The notes below the pieces were generated by a model that had not been told where the DNA came from, did no database searches, and saw only the letters and a program-made list of their open reading frames with translations. A stretch of 64,000 bases of DNA from assembly GCF_021021415.1 (NCBI RefSeq), contig NZ_JAINWJ010000010.1:159095-223094 (forward strand), in the 5' to 3' direction. The position numbers and the translations under genes were made by a program. Source of the DNA: Martelella mediterranea (GTDB taxonomy: Bacteria; Pseudomonadota; Alphaproteobacteria; Rhizobiales; Rhizobiaceae). Shown piece after piece: positions 26,962 to 36,527 of the stretch; within the stretch, counting starts at the first letter, position 1; every line of letters begins with the position of its first letter.

Positions 26962-28350
26962 ATGACAAAATGGCGCCCGAATCCCCGGCTGATCAAGCGG
27001 CCGGCTTATCTCTCCATTGCCGAACAGATCGCGGCCGCCGTGCGCAGCGGCCTGCTGATCGACGGCATGCGCCTGCCGCCGCAGCGCGAGATGGCGGCCG
27101 ATCTCAAGGTGTCGGTGCAGACCGTCAGTCGCGCCTATGAGGAACTGACGCGCCGTGGCATGGTGGTCGGCGAGGTCGGGCGCGGGTCCTACATCAAGGC
27201 CGAGCCGGTGGCGCCGGAGCGGCCCTACCTGACGGAGGGCGGCAGCGGCGTCATCGATCTTTCGATCCTGAAGCCGGTCTGCGAGAGCCGCAGCCTTGCC
27301 AAGTTCCGCGCGGCCTTCGCCGATCTCGGCGCCACCATGCCGCCGGAACTGGCGTTTTCGATGATGCCCAACGCGCTGTTCCAGCGCTACCGCATGGCCG
27401 GCGTCAACTGGCTGGCGGCCTGCGGGCTGAAGGCGGCCGCCCACGGCATCACGGTCACCAACGGCTCCAGCGATGCGATGACGGCTGCATTCATGAGCGT
27501 GGTGCCGGCCGGCGGCGCGCTGGCGGTGGAGGCGCTGACCCACCCGATGGTGCGCCCGCTCGCTGGCTATCTCGGCATCGATCTCGAAGGCGTGGAGGTC
27601 GATAGCGAGGGCATTGTGCCGGCTGCGCTCGAAGCCGTTGCCGGCCGCAAGCGTCTGCGGGCGATATTCCTCCAGCCGTCCGCCGCCGGTCCGCAGGCGC
27701 TGGTGATGAGCGCGCCGCGCCGCCGCGCGATTGCGGCGATTGCCCGCAGGCTCGACCTTGCCATCATCGAAAACGATGTGCTGGGACCGCTCGTCGAAAA
27801 CCGCCCGCCGCCGGTCGCTGCCTTCGCGCCGGAGCGCACGGTCTACATGACCGACCTGTCCAAGAACACGATCCCCGGTTTGCGCTGTGGTTTCGTGGCC
27901 GCGCCGGATCGCTTTGCCGCCGCCGTTTCCAACCGTTATCTCGCGGCGAACTGGGTAGCGACGCCGGTGATGGCGGAGATCGCCAGCCGCTGGATCCTTG
28001 ATGGGACCGCGATCGAACTCGTCAACTGGCAGCGCCAGGCGCTGATGCGCCGCCGCGCGATTGCCGAGAAAGCGCTTACCGGCATCGCCTGCCGGATGAC
28101 GCCCGGCGCGCTGCATGTCTGGATACCGCTGCCGGAGGGCCTCACCGAGACGGCGATGGTCGAGCGGGCGAAAAGCCGGGGCGTTGCTGTCGCGGCCGGG
28201 TCGAGCTTCCATGTCGGCCGCGCCGCCGCGCCGCCGGCAATCCGGGTGGCACTCGCCGCTTCAAGCGAGCTCGAACTCGCTTCGTCGCTGGCACTGGTCG
28301 CGGCGATCCTGAAGGGCGAGCGGCAGCTTCCCAAACCGGTGATGGTGTAA
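26962..28350 (+). CDS. MocR-type regulator: GntR DNA-binding domain fused to an aminotransferase-like domain
   Basis: A 462-residue transcription factor. Residues 1-75 form a GntR winged helix (MRLPPQREMAADLKVSVQT, then VSRAYEELTRRGMVVGEVGR). The rest is a fold-type-I aminotransferase domain with the PLP-binding lysine kept in DLSKNTIPGLRCGF near residue 300. Such proteins sense PLP or amino compounds. An in-frame TTG at 26944 is an alternative start. Its stop is 4 bases before fdhD, so it is probably co-transcribed with fdhD and the nucleotidyltransferase; its target cannot be read here. Confidence 0.88.
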   Translation: MTKWRPNPRLIKRPAYLSIAEQIAAAVRSGLLIDGMRLPPQREMAADLKVSVQTVSRAYEELTRRGMVVGEVGRGSYIKAEPVAPERPYLTEGGSGVIDLSILKPVCESRSLAKFRAAFADLGATMPPELAFSMMPNALFQRYRMAGVNWLAACGLKAAAHGITVTNGSSDAMTAAFMSVVPAGGALAVEALTHPMVRPLAGYLGIDLEGVEVDSEGIVPAALEAVAGRKRLRAIFLQPSAAGPQALVMSAPRRRAIAAIARRLDLAIIENDVLGPLVENRPPPVAAFAPERTVYMTDLSKNTIPGLRCGFVAAPDRFAAAVSNRYLAANWVATPVMAEIASRWILDGTAIELVNWQRQALMRRRAIAEKALTGIACRMTPGALHVWIPLPEGLTETAMVERAKSRGVAVAAGSSFHVGRAAAPPAIRVALAASSELELASSLALVAAILKGERQLPKPVMV

Positions 28351-28354
28351 GGCG

Positions 28355-29167
28355 ATGGCCGGAGCCCCCTTGAAGCCCCTGTTTACCCATGGAAGCCGCG
28401 AAGAGGCGGTCGACCGGCCCCTTGCCGCCGAGATGGCGGTGGCGATGAGCTATGGCGGCTCCACCCATGCGGTGATGATGGCGACGCCCGAAGACCTCGT
28501 CGATTTCGCCTATGGCTTCAGCCTGACGGAAGGCATCATCAGGGATGCTCGGGAGATCGAGGCGGTCGATATCGTTGCCTTCGACAAGGGCATCGATGTG
28601 CAGATCACGCTGCGGGCGGATCGCTCCGAGGCGCTCGCCGCCCGTCGCCGCTCCATGGCCGGGCCCGTCGGCTGCGGGCTCTGCGGGCTCGAAAGCATCG
28701 ATGCGGCCGTGCGGGACGTGCCGAAAATCGCCGCTCCGGAGTTTCGCCTGTTGGTTGACGAGGTGAACGCCGCTGTGGAGGCGCTGTCGCGCGCGCAGCC
28801 GCTGTTTGCCGCAACCCGCGCGGTGCATGGCGCGGGCTTCTATAGTCCAGGCGAGGGCATGCTGACGGTGCGGGAAGATGTCGGCCGCCATAACGCGCTC
28901 GACAAGCTGATCGGCTCCCTGGCGCGGGAGGGCATTGATGCAAGTGCGGGTGCGATTGTCGTCAGCAGCCGGCTCTCGGTGGAAATGGTGCAGAAGGCGG
29001 CGATTGCCGGCAGTCCGGTGCTGATCGCGATTTCCGCCCCGACGGCGCTTGCCGTCGAGACGGCCGAGGCCGCCGGCCTGACGCTGATCGCCACGGCGCG
29101 CGGCGACGGCTTCAGCGTCTACACCCGCGCCGAGCGGATTATCGCAGCGGGGCCCGATGCAGGCTGA
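28355..29167 (+). CDS. fdhD: formate dehydrogenase accessory sulfurtransferase
   Basis: A 270-residue protein. FdhD transfers sulfur from IscS to the molybdenum cofactor of formate dehydrogenase. The two functional cysteines are C107 and C110 in GPVGCGLCG, and REDVGRHNALDKLIG near residue 170 is diagnostic. It lies between the MocR regulator (4 bases upstream) and a nucleotidyltransferase gene (11-base overlap). No formate dehydrogenase genes are in this window. Confidence 0.94.
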   Translation: MAGAPLKPLFTHGSREEAVDRPLAAEMAVAMSYGGSTHAVMMATPEDLVDFAYGFSLTEGIIRDAREIEAVDIVAFDKGIDVQITLRADRSEALAARRRSMAGPVGCGLCGLESIDAAVRDVPKIAAPEFRLLVDEVNAAVEALSRAQPLFAATRAVHGAGFYSPGEGMLTVREDVGRHNALDKLIGSLAREGIDASAGAIVVSSRLSVEMVQKAAIAGSPVLIAISAPTALAVETAEAAGLTLIATARGDGFSVYTRAERIIAAGPDAG

Positions 29168-29732
29168 ATTATCAGAGGTCATGGAGGCGGTTTCGGACAG
29201 TCCGCTTGTCAGGCCACTTCTGGAAAACTGGCGCCTGATTGATCTTCCGGATTGCTGGCTGGTGGCCGGCGCGCTGGCGCAGACGGTCTGGAACCGCCGG
29301 TTCGGGATGGACCCGGCGCACGGCATCGCGGATATCGATATCGTCTATTTCGATGCCACCGACCTGTCGGAACGGGCGGAAGCCCGCCATGCCGCCCGTA
29401 TCCGCGCGGCTTTTTCCGCTCTGCCGGCCTGGATCGACGTCAAGAACCAGGCCCGGGTGCATCTCTGGTACGGCGACCGTTTCGGCTTCGACATCGAAGC
29501 ATATGACAGCGTCTCGGAGGCGATCACGACCTTTCCGACCACGGCCACCGCCTTCGGCATCAGACCGACGGGCGACGGCTTCGAATGCGATGCGCCCTTC
29601 GGTCTCGCCGATCTCCTCAACGCTGTCGTGCGCCCGAACAAGACGCAGGTGTTTCGCGAGGCGTATGAGAACAAGGTCGAGCGCTGGAAGACGCTATGGC
29701 CGGACTTGACGGTGATCGGCTGGGATGGGTGA
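29157..29732 (+). CDS. nucleotidyltransferase family protein (DUF925)
   Basis: A 191-residue protein of the DUF925 nucleotidyltransferase family. The acidic metal-binding motif is seen in GIADIDIVYFDATDL near residue 60, after the WLVAGALAQTVWNRR segment. The substrate is unknown. The 5' end overlaps fdhD by 11 bases and a strong terminator follows, making it the last gene of the mocR-fdhD unit. Confidence 0.83.
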   Translation: MQAELSEVMEAVSDSPLVRPLLENWRLIDLPDCWLVAGALAQTVWNRRFGMDPAHGIADIDIVYFDATDLSERAEARHAARIRAAFSALPAWIDVKNQARVHLWYGDRFGFDIEAYDSVSEAITTFPTTATAFGIRPTGDGFECDAPFGLADLLNAVVRPNKTQVFREAYENKVERWKTLWPDLTVIGWDG

Positions 29733-29742
29733 GGGCGTAACA

Positions 29743-29766
29743 AAAAAGCGCCCGAAGGCGCTTTTT
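29743..29766. terminator. bidirectional intrinsic terminator
   Basis: A 10-bp perfect stem (AAAAAGCGCC and its complement) with a CGAA loop; A-rich on the left and T-rich on the right. It lies between two converging genes, the nucleotidyltransferase and gcrA, and can serve both. Confidence 0.88.
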
Positions 29767-29788
29767 ACGGATGAGGCCTGCCGTGGTT

Positions 29789-30340
29789 TCACCCAGCCCG
29801 GCGGCGGTCGCTGACAGGTTGGTAGGCGAGCTTGGCGTGGTAGCTGCAATAGGGGGAATTCTCCTTCGCATCGCAGCCGCAGAAATAGAAATCGTCCTGG
29901 GTCGGGTCGCCGACCGGCCATTTGCAGGTCATTTCGGTGAGCTCGGTGAGCGCCACCTTCTTCATGATCGGCACGACATTGTCGGGGTTCGAGCGGGGGC
30001 GCGCGGCCGGAACGGCTTCGACCTCCTGCTTGAGCGCGGTGGCGCCGGCGGTGCGCGGCGCGGATGGCGTGCTCTGCGGCGGAGCGGCCGGGCGGCGGCC
30101 GGCGACGCGCGAGGCGAAGTTCGGCGCGCGTGGCGGGGCGGTGTTGCGCGCGGTCGCCCGGGGCGCGGCCTGCGGCGGCGCGCCGCCGCTCTTGGCGCGG
30201 CCGGGCAGCGAAAGGCGATGCACCTTGCCGATCACGGCATTGCGGCTGACGCCGCCGAGTTGGGTCGCGATCTGGCTGGCGCTCAGCCCTTCCGACCAGA
30301 GTTGTTTGAGTTTTTCGACGCGTTCGTCTGTCCAGCTCAT
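29789..30340 (-). CDS. gcrA: GcrA cell-cycle regulator
   Basis: A 183-residue protein. The N-terminal DNA-binding domain (MSWTDERVEKLKQLWSEGLS, then GGVSRNAVIGKVHRLSLPGR) is characteristic of GcrA, which works with sigma-70 at promoters carrying CcrM-methylated GANTC sites in alphaproteobacteria. The middle (about residues 50-115) is Ala/Pro/Arg-rich and probably flexible, and the C-terminal part binds sigma-70 (MTCKWPVGDP, then FCGCDAKENSPYC). The start at 30340 follows GGAGACGAC; the in-frame upstream start is not supported. Confidence 0.94.
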   Translation of the reverse strand: MSWTDERVEKLKQLWSEGLSASQIATQLGGVSRNAVIGKVHRLSLPGRAKSGGAPPQAAPRATARNTAPPRAPNFASRVAGRRPAAPPQSTPSAPRTAGATALKQEVEAVPAARPRSNPDNVVPIMKKVALTELTEMTCKWPVGDPTQDDFYFCGCDAKENSPYCSYHAKLAYQPVSDRRRAG

Positions 30341-30607
30341 ATGTCGTCTCCGGCTATTGCGGGCGGAATCCGGCGTCGTGCTCCGAAACATGTCCGAAAC
30401 AGGAAAAACTCGCCAATCCGGGTAATCAGATCCGCCGCTTGCAGTACTCTGTTGGCTCGTAAAGTAGGCCTATGGTCGGGGCGTGGCAAGGTTACGGGGA
30501 ATCGCGCGAATCGTTTTTCGCGGTTTTCCCCAACTTGGTGATTTTTGTATTGGCGGGGGCGAAAACGGCGGCGGATTCGCCCAAACGCCTTGCTGCCACC
30601 GCGTTTG

Positions 30608-30667
30608 TTGACATTGGAGGCGGACATGACAATATAAGGCCTGCCGCCGCCTCAAGGCGGCATTTTT
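30608..30667 (+). promoter_or_regulatory. candidate promoter with terminator-like hairpin before argD
   Basis: TTGACA at 30608-30613 and AATATA at 30631-30636 (17-base spacing) look like a sigma-70 promoter. A 6-bp stem GCCGCC-TCAA-GGCGGC at 30646-30661 follows at once and is trailed by ATTTTTAAT; a second small stem (GGGCG/CGCCC) lies about 10 bases further on. The rest of the 380-bp gap between gcrA and argD shows no gene. The regulatory reading is inference. Confidence 0.45.
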
Positions 30668-30721
30668 AATTTCTGCGGGCGTTGAAAATCGCCCTTGTCA
30701 TCTTGTCGGAGTTTTACCGCC

Positions 30722-31903
30722 ATGTCCGGTGCATCGCCTCTTTATAATACGTTCGCCAGAATACCGCTCACTTTCGAGCGCGGCGAAGGCGTTTGGCTGA
30801 TCACGGACAAGGGCGAGCGATATCTCGACTTTGCCGCCGGCGTCGCCGTCAATTCGCTTGGCCATGCCCACCCGCATCTGGTCGCGGCGCTGAAGGATCA
30901 GGCCGACAAGCTGTGGCATGTCTCGAACCTCTATCAGGTTGCCGGTCAGGAAAAGCTGGCCGAGCGCCTGACGGCGGCGACCTTTGCCGACAAGGTGTTC
31001 TTCTCCAATTCCGGGGCCGAGGCGCTGGAGACGGCGATCAAGACCGCGCGGCGCTATCATTATGCCAAGGGCCATCCGGAGAAGATCGACATCATCACCT
31101 TCGAGGGTGCCTTTCACGGTCGTACGCTCGCAACGATCGCGGCCGGCGGCCAGGCGAAATACATGGAAGGCTTCGGGCCGAAGGCGCCGGGCTTCATCCA
31201 GATTGCGGCCGGCGATCTCGATCTTCTGAAGGAAACGATTTCCGATACGACCGCCGCCTTGATGATCGAGCCGATCCAGGGCGAGGGCGGCGTGCGCACC
31301 GTCGACAAGGCCTTTCTTCATGCCATGCGCGCGCTGTGCGAGGAACACGGCCTGTTGCTGATCTTTGACGAGGTCCAGACCGGCGTCGGGCGCACCGGCA
31401 CGCTGTTTGCCTACGAACAGACCGGCGTCGCGCCCGATATCATGGCGATCGCCAAGGGTATCGGCGGCGGGTTTCCCGTCGCTGCCTGCCTTGCGACCGA
31501 GGAGGCCGCATCCGGCATGGTGCCGGGCGTGCACGGCACCACGTTCGGCGGCAATCCGCTGGCCATGGCCGTCGGCAATGCGGTGCTCGACGTGGTGCTG
31601 GAAGACGGCTTCCTGGAGCATGTCAAGGAGGTGGGCCTGGTGTTCAAGCAGGGGCTTGCCGAGTTGAAGGACCGCTATCCGGGCGTGATCGGCGAAATCC
31701 GCGGCGAAGGCCTGATGCTGGGCATCAAGGCCAATGTGCCGGCCGGCGAACTGGCGGCGGCCATGCGCGAGGAAAAGCTGCTGTCCGTGCCTGCCGGCGA
31801 CAATGTGATCCGTCTTCTGCCGCCCTTGACCGTCACGGTCGAGGAAGCGCGTGAAGGTCTTGCCCGGTTGGGCCGTGCCGCTGAAAAGCTTTCGGCAGCC
31901 TAG
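30722..31903 (+). CDS. argD: acetylornithine aminotransferase
   Basis: A 393-residue PLP enzyme that makes N-acetylornithine in arginine synthesis; members often also act on succinyl-diaminopimelate. Motifs are [19 protein letters not shown] near residue 95, [20 protein letters not shown] near residue 215 and the PLP lysine in [13 protein letters not shown]. The ATG at 30722 has GGAG upstream; the in-frame start at 30695 adds residues unlike the family. argF and hslO follow on the same strand. Confidence 0.94.
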   Translation: MSGASPLYNTFARIPLTFERGEGVWLITDKGERYLDFAAGVAVNSLGHAHPHLVAALKDQADKLWHVSNLYQVAGQEKLAERLTAATFADKVFFSNSGAEALETAIKTARRYHYAKGHPEKIDIITFEGAFHGRTLATIAAGGQAKYMEGFGPKAPGFIQIAAGDLDLLKETISDTTAALMIEPIQGEGGVRTVDKAFLHAMRALCEEHGLLLIFDEVQTGVGRTGTLFAYEQTGVAPDIMAIAKGIGGGFPVAACLATEEAASGMVPGVHGTTFGGNPLAMAVGNAVLDVVLEDGFLEHVKEVGLVFKQGLAELKDRYPGVIGEIRGEGLMLGIKANVPAGELAAAMREEKLLSVPAGDNVIRLLPPLTVTVEEAREGLARLGRAAEKLSAA

Positions 31904-31974
31904 GCCGCGGCCACACGAAGCGGTTTGCTGGCCGGTCGCGCAAAACGAAGTTCTATCTGTGAAAGAGTAGTTCC

Positions 31975-32895
31975 ATGTCCAATCCGAGGCATTTTCTCGA
32001 TCTCTCCGCCGTTTCGAAATCCGCGCTGCGCGGCATTCTCGATGACGCGGCGAGCCGAAAGACCGCCCAGAAGGCAGGCACCGCGGACAAGCCTCTGGCC
32101 GGCAAGGTGCTGGCGATGATCTTCGAGAAGCCGTCGACCCGCACCCGCGTTTCCTTCGATGTCGGCATGCGTCAACTTGGCGGCGACACGCTGGTGCTGT
32201 CCGGCAAGGACATGCAGCTCGGCCGCGCCGAGACGATCGGCGATACCGCCAAGGTGCTGTCGCGCTATGTCGATGCGATCATGATCCGCACCACCGATCA
32301 CGACCGGCTGCTGGAGCTTGCCGAAACCGCCACCGTGCCGGTGATCAACGGGCTGACGGATGCGACCCATCCCTGCCAGATCATGGCCGATCTGCAGACC
32401 TTCGAGGAGCATAACGGCCCGGTGGCCGGCAAGACCATTGCCTGGACCGGCGACGGCAACAATGTGCTGCACTCGTTCCTCGAAGGGGCCGGGCGGTTTT
32501 CCTACCGCATGAACATCGCCGTGCCGAAAGGCTCGGAACCGGAAATGCGGTTCGTGGACTGGGCGCGCGCGGAAGGCGCGGAAGTCAACTTCTTCGAGAC
32601 GGCGGCCGAAGCCGTCGCGGGCGCCGATTGCGTGGTCACCGATACCTGGGTTTCGATGAACCAGGAGCACAAGGCGCGCGGCCACAATGTGTTCCAGCCC
32701 TATCAGGTCAACGCGGACCTGATGAAAAAGGCGAATGGCAACGCCATATTCATGCACTGCCTGCCCGCCCATCGCGGCGAGGAGGTGACTGACGAGGTGA
32801 TGGACGGCCCGCAATCGGTTGTCTTTGACGAGGCCGAAAACCGGCTTCATGCCCAGAAATCCGTTCTGGCCTGGTGCCTCGGCGTCTTCGACTGA
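31975..32895 (+). CDS. argF: ornithine carbamoyltransferase
   Basis: A 306-residue enzyme forming citrulline from ornithine and carbamoyl phosphate. The carbamoyl phosphate loop [14 protein letters not shown] is near residue 50, [11 protein letters not shown] near residue 130 and the ornithine-side [11 protein letters not shown] near residue 260. It follows argD by 71 bases, a common alphaproteobacterial arrangement (argD-argF-hslO). Confidence 0.95.
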   Translation: MSNPRHFLDLSAVSKSALRGILDDAASRKTAQKAGTADKPLAGKVLAMIFEKPSTRTRVSFDVGMRQLGGDTLVLSGKDMQLGRAETIGDTAKVLSRYVDAIMIRTTDHDRLLELAETATVPVINGLTDATHPCQIMADLQTFEEHNGPVAGKTIAWTGDGNNVLHSFLEGAGRFSYRMNIAVPKGSEPEMRFVDWARAEGAEVNFFETAAEAVAGADCVVTDTWVSMNQEHKARGHNVFQPYQVNADLMKKANGNAIFMHCLPAHRGEEVTDEVMDGPQSVVFDEAENRLHAQKSVLAWCLGVFD

Positions 32896-32926
32896 AGCGC
32901 CGCCTTGCCGGGCAAGGAGATGAACA

Positions 32927-33916
32927 ATGCAAAATCTTGAAACGCAACTCGGCGAACTCGGTTTCGCCGGTGATGACATGGTTGTGCCCTTCCAGGTGGA
33001 TGCGCTCGATGTGCGCGGCCGCACGGTCCAGCTCGGCCCGCTGCTGGACACCATGCTGGCGCGCCACGCCTACCCCGAGCCCGTCGCGCGGCTGCTGGCC
33101 GAAGCAGTGGTACTGACGGCGCTGATCGGCACATCGCTGAAATTCGAAGGCAAATTCACCGTCCAGACCAAGGGTGACGGCCCGGTCGACCTCTTAGTCG
33201 CCGATTTCTCGACGCCGGATGCGCTGCGCGGCTATGCCCGCTTCGATCAGGATGCACTCGATGCCGCGATCGAGGCGGGCAAGAGCGAGCCGGAAGCGCT
33301 GCTTGGCCGCGGCGTGCTCGCCTTCACCATCGACCAGGGTGGCTTCATGCAGCCCTATCAGGGGATCGTGGAGCTTGACGGGCGTTCGCTCGAGGAAATC
33401 GCCATGGCCTATTTCCGCCAGTCGGAGCAGATCCCGACGGCGGTGCGTCTCGGCGTCGCGAAGCTGTTTTCGCGCGACGAGGACGGTCAGCCGCGCGAAA
33501 GCTGGCGGGCCGGCGGGCTGGTGGCCCAGTTCCTGCCGCCGGAACCGGAGCGCATGCGCCAGCCGGACCTTCACGGCGGCGACGGCGATGACGGCGTGCT
33601 GTCGCACGATCCGGATGATGCCTGGTCGGAAGCCCGCGCCATGGTGGAAACCATCGATCTCGACGAGATGACCGACCCGGAAGTCGGCGCGGAACGGCTG
33701 CTCTACCGGCTGTTTCATGAACGCGGCGTCACGGTCTATCCCGCCCACGGGGTCTATGACCGCTGTTCGTGCTCGCGCGAGAAAATCCGCGACGTGCTCG
33801 GCGCCTTCACGGCCGAGGAACTCGCGGAAAGCACCGAAGATGGCAAGATCACGGTGACCTGCGAATTCTGCTCGACGGCGTATGAATATGCGCCGGAGGA
33901 GTTCGGCCAGGATTGA
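32927..33916 (+). CDS. hslO: redox-regulated chaperone Hsp33
   Basis: A 329-residue cytoplasmic chaperone activated by oxidation. The zinc-binding cysteines of the C-terminal redox switch are present as DRCSCSREK and, about 30 residues on, CEFCSTAYEY (CxC and CxxC). The N-terminal part has the Hsp33 fold. It is the third gene of the argD-argF-hslO run. The ATG at 32927 is 31 bases after argF and preceded by AAGGAGATG. Confidence 0.94.
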   Translation: MQNLETQLGELGFAGDDMVVPFQVDALDVRGRTVQLGPLLDTMLARHAYPEPVARLLAEAVVLTALIGTSLKFEGKFTVQTKGDGPVDLLVADFSTPDALRGYARFDQDALDAAIEAGKSEPEALLGRGVLAFTIDQGGFMQPYQGIVELDGRSLEEIAMAYFRQSEQIPTAVRLGVAKLFSRDEDGQPRESWRAGGLVAQFLPPEPERMRQPDLHGGDGDDGVLSHDPDDAWSEARAMVETIDLDEMTDPEVGAERLLYRLFHERGVTVYPAHGVYDRCSCSREKIRDVLGAFTAEELAESTEDGKITVTCEFCSTAYEYAPEEFGQD

Positions 33917-33927
33917 TGTCCATCGAA

Positions 33928-33960
33928 CCGCTCAGTTCAATTAACCATTGAATTGAGCGG
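33928..33960. repeat. 33-base hairpin, possible operator or transcript end
   Basis: CCGCTCAGTTCAAT and ATTGAATTGAGCGG are inverted copies (13 of 14 pairs) around TAACC. It sits between hslO and the TetR gene. There is no T-run after it, so it is a weak terminator candidate; its symmetry and place would also suit a TetR operator. A second inverted pair, TATGCG and CGCATA, follows near 33970-33994. Confidence 0.5.
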
Positions 33961-34083
33961 CCCCGCATCGTATGCGTAGATGTGTTCCGCATAAGTCAAT
34001 ATAAAAACCCGGCGTGTCGCCGGACTGCAGGAGCATTCAGGGCTGACGGCGCGGTTGCGACCGCACCGGCGAGTGAGGCGAAG

Positions 34084-34791
34084 TTGGGATTTGGAAAAGC
34101 CAGGGGCGGCTTCTGTCGCCCGAAGGATGAGACGGATCGCTGCGTATTCCGCGGCCTCGGCCGGCATGCCGCCGGCGAGGATCCGGCCAAGCGTGCGCAG
34201 ATACTGGAAGGCGCGCGCCAGGTGTTCATGAATGTCGGCTTCGATGCCGCCAGCATGAACGACATCACCCGCGCCGCCGGCGTCTCCAAGGGCACGATCT
34301 ACGTCTATTTCGAAAACAAGGGCGAGCTGTTCCAGACCATCATCCTGGAGGCCAAGCAACGCATCTTCGAAGACCTGCGCCAGACTCTCGCCGAGGATGA
34401 TGCGGTTGAAAACGTGCTGACGCGGTTTGGCGCGCAGCTTGCCACCGGCCTGACCTGCGAGGAAACCATCAGGGCGATGCGGATCGCCATTGGCGTTGCC
34501 GAGCGTTTTCCCGAACTGGTGCGCACCTTCTTCGGCGATCACCCCGACAACCTGATCGAAACCCTGACCGCCTTTGTCGCAGCGCGCTGCGAGACGGGCG
34601 AACTGGTCGCCGACGAGCCGCGCGTCGCCGCCCAGCAGCTGCTGGATCTGTGTACCGGCCATATGTGGAAAATGCGGCTGTTCGGGCTGATGGACGGGCC
34701 GCCGTCGCCGGCCGATATCCAGCTTGTGGCCGAACGCGGCGTCAGCACCTTCATGAACAGCTATGGCGCTGAGGCGGCACGGCGGTCGTAA
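34084..34791 (+). CDS. TetR/AcrR family transcriptional regulator
   Basis: About 235 residues from a TTG at 34084 (GAGG just before it); an in-frame GTG at 33982 gives 269. The DNA-binding helix-turn-helix is clear at MNDITRAAGVSKGTIYVYFE, after EGARQVFMNVGFD, and the remaining helices form a ligand domain of AcrR type. The start is uncertain because the stretch before AAGEDPAKRAQI is unlike the family. It converges with an EmrAB-type efflux pair, which it may repress. Confidence 0.82.
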   Translation: MGFGKARGGFCRPKDETDRCVFRGLGRHAAGEDPAKRAQILEGARQVFMNVGFDAASMNDITRAAGVSKGTIYVYFENKGELFQTIILEAKQRIFEDLRQTLAEDDAVENVLTRFGAQLATGLTCEETIRAMRIAIGVAERFPELVRTFFGDHPDNLIETLTAFVAARCETGELVADEPRVAAQQLLDLCTGHMWKMRLFGLMDGPPSPADIQLVAERGVSTFMNSYGAEAARRS

Positions 34792-34833
34792 TTCTGTCGG
34801 TTCGCCTCGGAGGTCGATGCCGCCTGAAGGCCG

Positions 34834-36423
34834 TTAATGCCCGCCGCCGCCGGCTCCGGCCTGGGGCTTGCGCACGACAATGATGCAGAAGCTCAGGCAG
34901 ACGAACAGCACCGTCAGGATCGTGAAGATGTCGATGAACGCCATCAGCCATGCCTGCTGATTGACGATCTGGTCGAGCTGCAGCACGGCGGCCTTTTCAC
35001 CGTCGATGCCGTGGCTGTTGTAGACCCCGGCAAGCCCGTTCACCCATTCCTGCGTCGTGGCGCTGGCCGCGTTCACCGTTTCCGCCAGCCGGTCGAAATG
35101 AAAATCGGTGCGGCGGCTAAGCAGCGTGTTGATCACGGCGAGCCCGACCGCGCCGCCGAGATTGCGGGTCAGGTTGAAGAGGCCGGAGGCGTTCTTGATA
35201 TCCTGCGGCGGTAGCGTACCGAGCGCGATGTTGGAGACTGGGATCATCGAGATCATCAGCGCCACGCCGCGGCCGGCCTGCGGCCAGAACAGGTTCCAGT
35301 AGTCCCATTCGGCGGTAATGTGGGTCATCTGCCAGGTGCAGAGCGCGAAAAGCGCCAGGCCGGCGCCCATCATCACGCGCGGGTCGAGCTTGTTCTGCAG
35401 GAAGCCTGCCACCGGGGCGGTCGCCATCATGAACGCGCCGGTGACGAACATCGTCTCGCCGATCATCAGCGCGTCATAGCCACGGATGCGGGCCATGTAG
35501 AGCGGGAACAGGTATACGAGGCCGTAAAGCCCGATGCCGAGCGAGAACGAGAAGATCGAGCCGACCGCGAAGTTGAAATTGCCGAAGGCGCGCAGATCGA
35601 CGACCGGATAGCGGCTGGTGAAGGAGCGGTAGAAGAACGCGATGCCGCCGACAATCATCACCACGAACACGACCCGGATGACCTCATCGGAGAACCAGCC
35701 CTTGATATTGCCCTCTTCCAGAAAGTATTCGAGCGTTCCGAGGAAGGTCGCCATGGCGGCAAGACCGATCCAGTCGAAATGGCGCATGATCGAAAGGTCG
35801 GGCTTGTCGAAATCGATCAGCAGCCAGGCGCTGATGGCGACCAGAATGCCGGGAATGACATTGATCAGAAACAGCCAGTGCCATGAGAGCGCATCGACGA
35901 GATAGCCGCCGACCGTCGGGCCGATCGTCGGCGCGAGCGTCGCCACGAGGCCGACCACGGGGATGACGGTCGAGCGCTTTGACGGCGGAAAGGCGGTGAA
36001 CGACACCGCGAACACCGCCGGCACCATGCCGCCCGACATGAAGCCCTGCAGCGCGCGGTAGACGATCATCTGGTCGATGCTGGTTGCCGTGGCGCAAAGC
36101 GCGCTGCAGGCGGTAAACGCCGCGGCGGAAACGCTGAACACGACCCGGGTCGAGAAGATCCGCGCCAGAATGCCGGAAAGCGGGATCATGATCACTTCGG
36201 CGATCAGGTAGGAGGTCTGCACCCAGGCGATTTCATCCGCGCTTGCCGAGATGCCGGCCTGGATATCGGTGAGCGCTGATGCGACGATCTGGATATCGAG
36301 GATCGCCATGAACATGCCGAACGCCATGACAATGAAGGCGATCCATGTGCGTGCTGGAACATGGTCGGAGGACGGCGCGCCCGCCTGCGCCGCGGCCGGC
36401 GCGTTTTCGGCTGTGTCTGTCAT
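34834..36423 (-). CDS. emrB: drug efflux MFS transporter, DHA2 (EmrB/QacA) family
   Basis: A 529-residue transporter with about 14 helices, the DHA2 pattern. Typical segments are FMAILDIQIVASALTDIQ at helix 1, EIAWVQTSYLIAEVI before helix 2 and GMFMAILD; the central PTIGPTVGGYLVD loop is also present. With the EmrA-like adaptor encoded next to it, it would export toxic compounds across both membranes together with a TolC-type channel. Substrates are unknown. Confidence 0.92.
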   Translation of the reverse strand: MTDTAENAPAAAQAGAPSSDHVPARTWIAFIVMAFGMFMAILDIQIVASALTDIQAGISASADEIAWVQTSYLIAEVIMIPLSGILARIFSTRVVFSVSAAAFTACSALCATATSIDQMIVYRALQGFMSGGMVPAVFAVSFTAFPPSKRSTVIPVVGLVATLAPTIGPTVGGYLVDALSWHWLFLINVIPGILVAISAWLLIDFDKPDLSIMRHFDWIGLAAMATFLGTLEYFLEEGNIKGWFSDEVIRVVFVVMIVGGIAFFYRSFTSRYPVVDLRAFGNFNFAVGSIFSFSLGIGLYGLVYLFPLYMARIRGYDALMIGETMFVTGAFMMATAPVAGFLQNKLDPRVMMGAGLALFALCTWQMTHITAEWDYWNLFWPQAGRGVALMISMIPVSNIALGTLPPQDIKNASGLFNLTRNLGGAVGLAVINTLLSRRTDFHFDRLAETVNAASATTQEWVNGLAGVYNSHGIDGEKAAVLQLDQIVNQQAWLMAFIDIFTILTVLFVCLSFCIIVVRKPQAGAGGGGH

Positions 36424-36527
36424 CGAAGCATCCGTGGGATGCGGGCGTCAGCCGCCCGCTCATAGCAATTCCAGGAAGTGGACACCGGTTCACCGTCCGG
36501 AATTGCGTAAAAACAAAGAGATAGGTG

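Noticed and set aside
30472..30669. 65-codon plus-strand frame before argD
   Set aside because: No ribosome binding site or recognisable protein, and it spans the likely argD promoter and hairpin.
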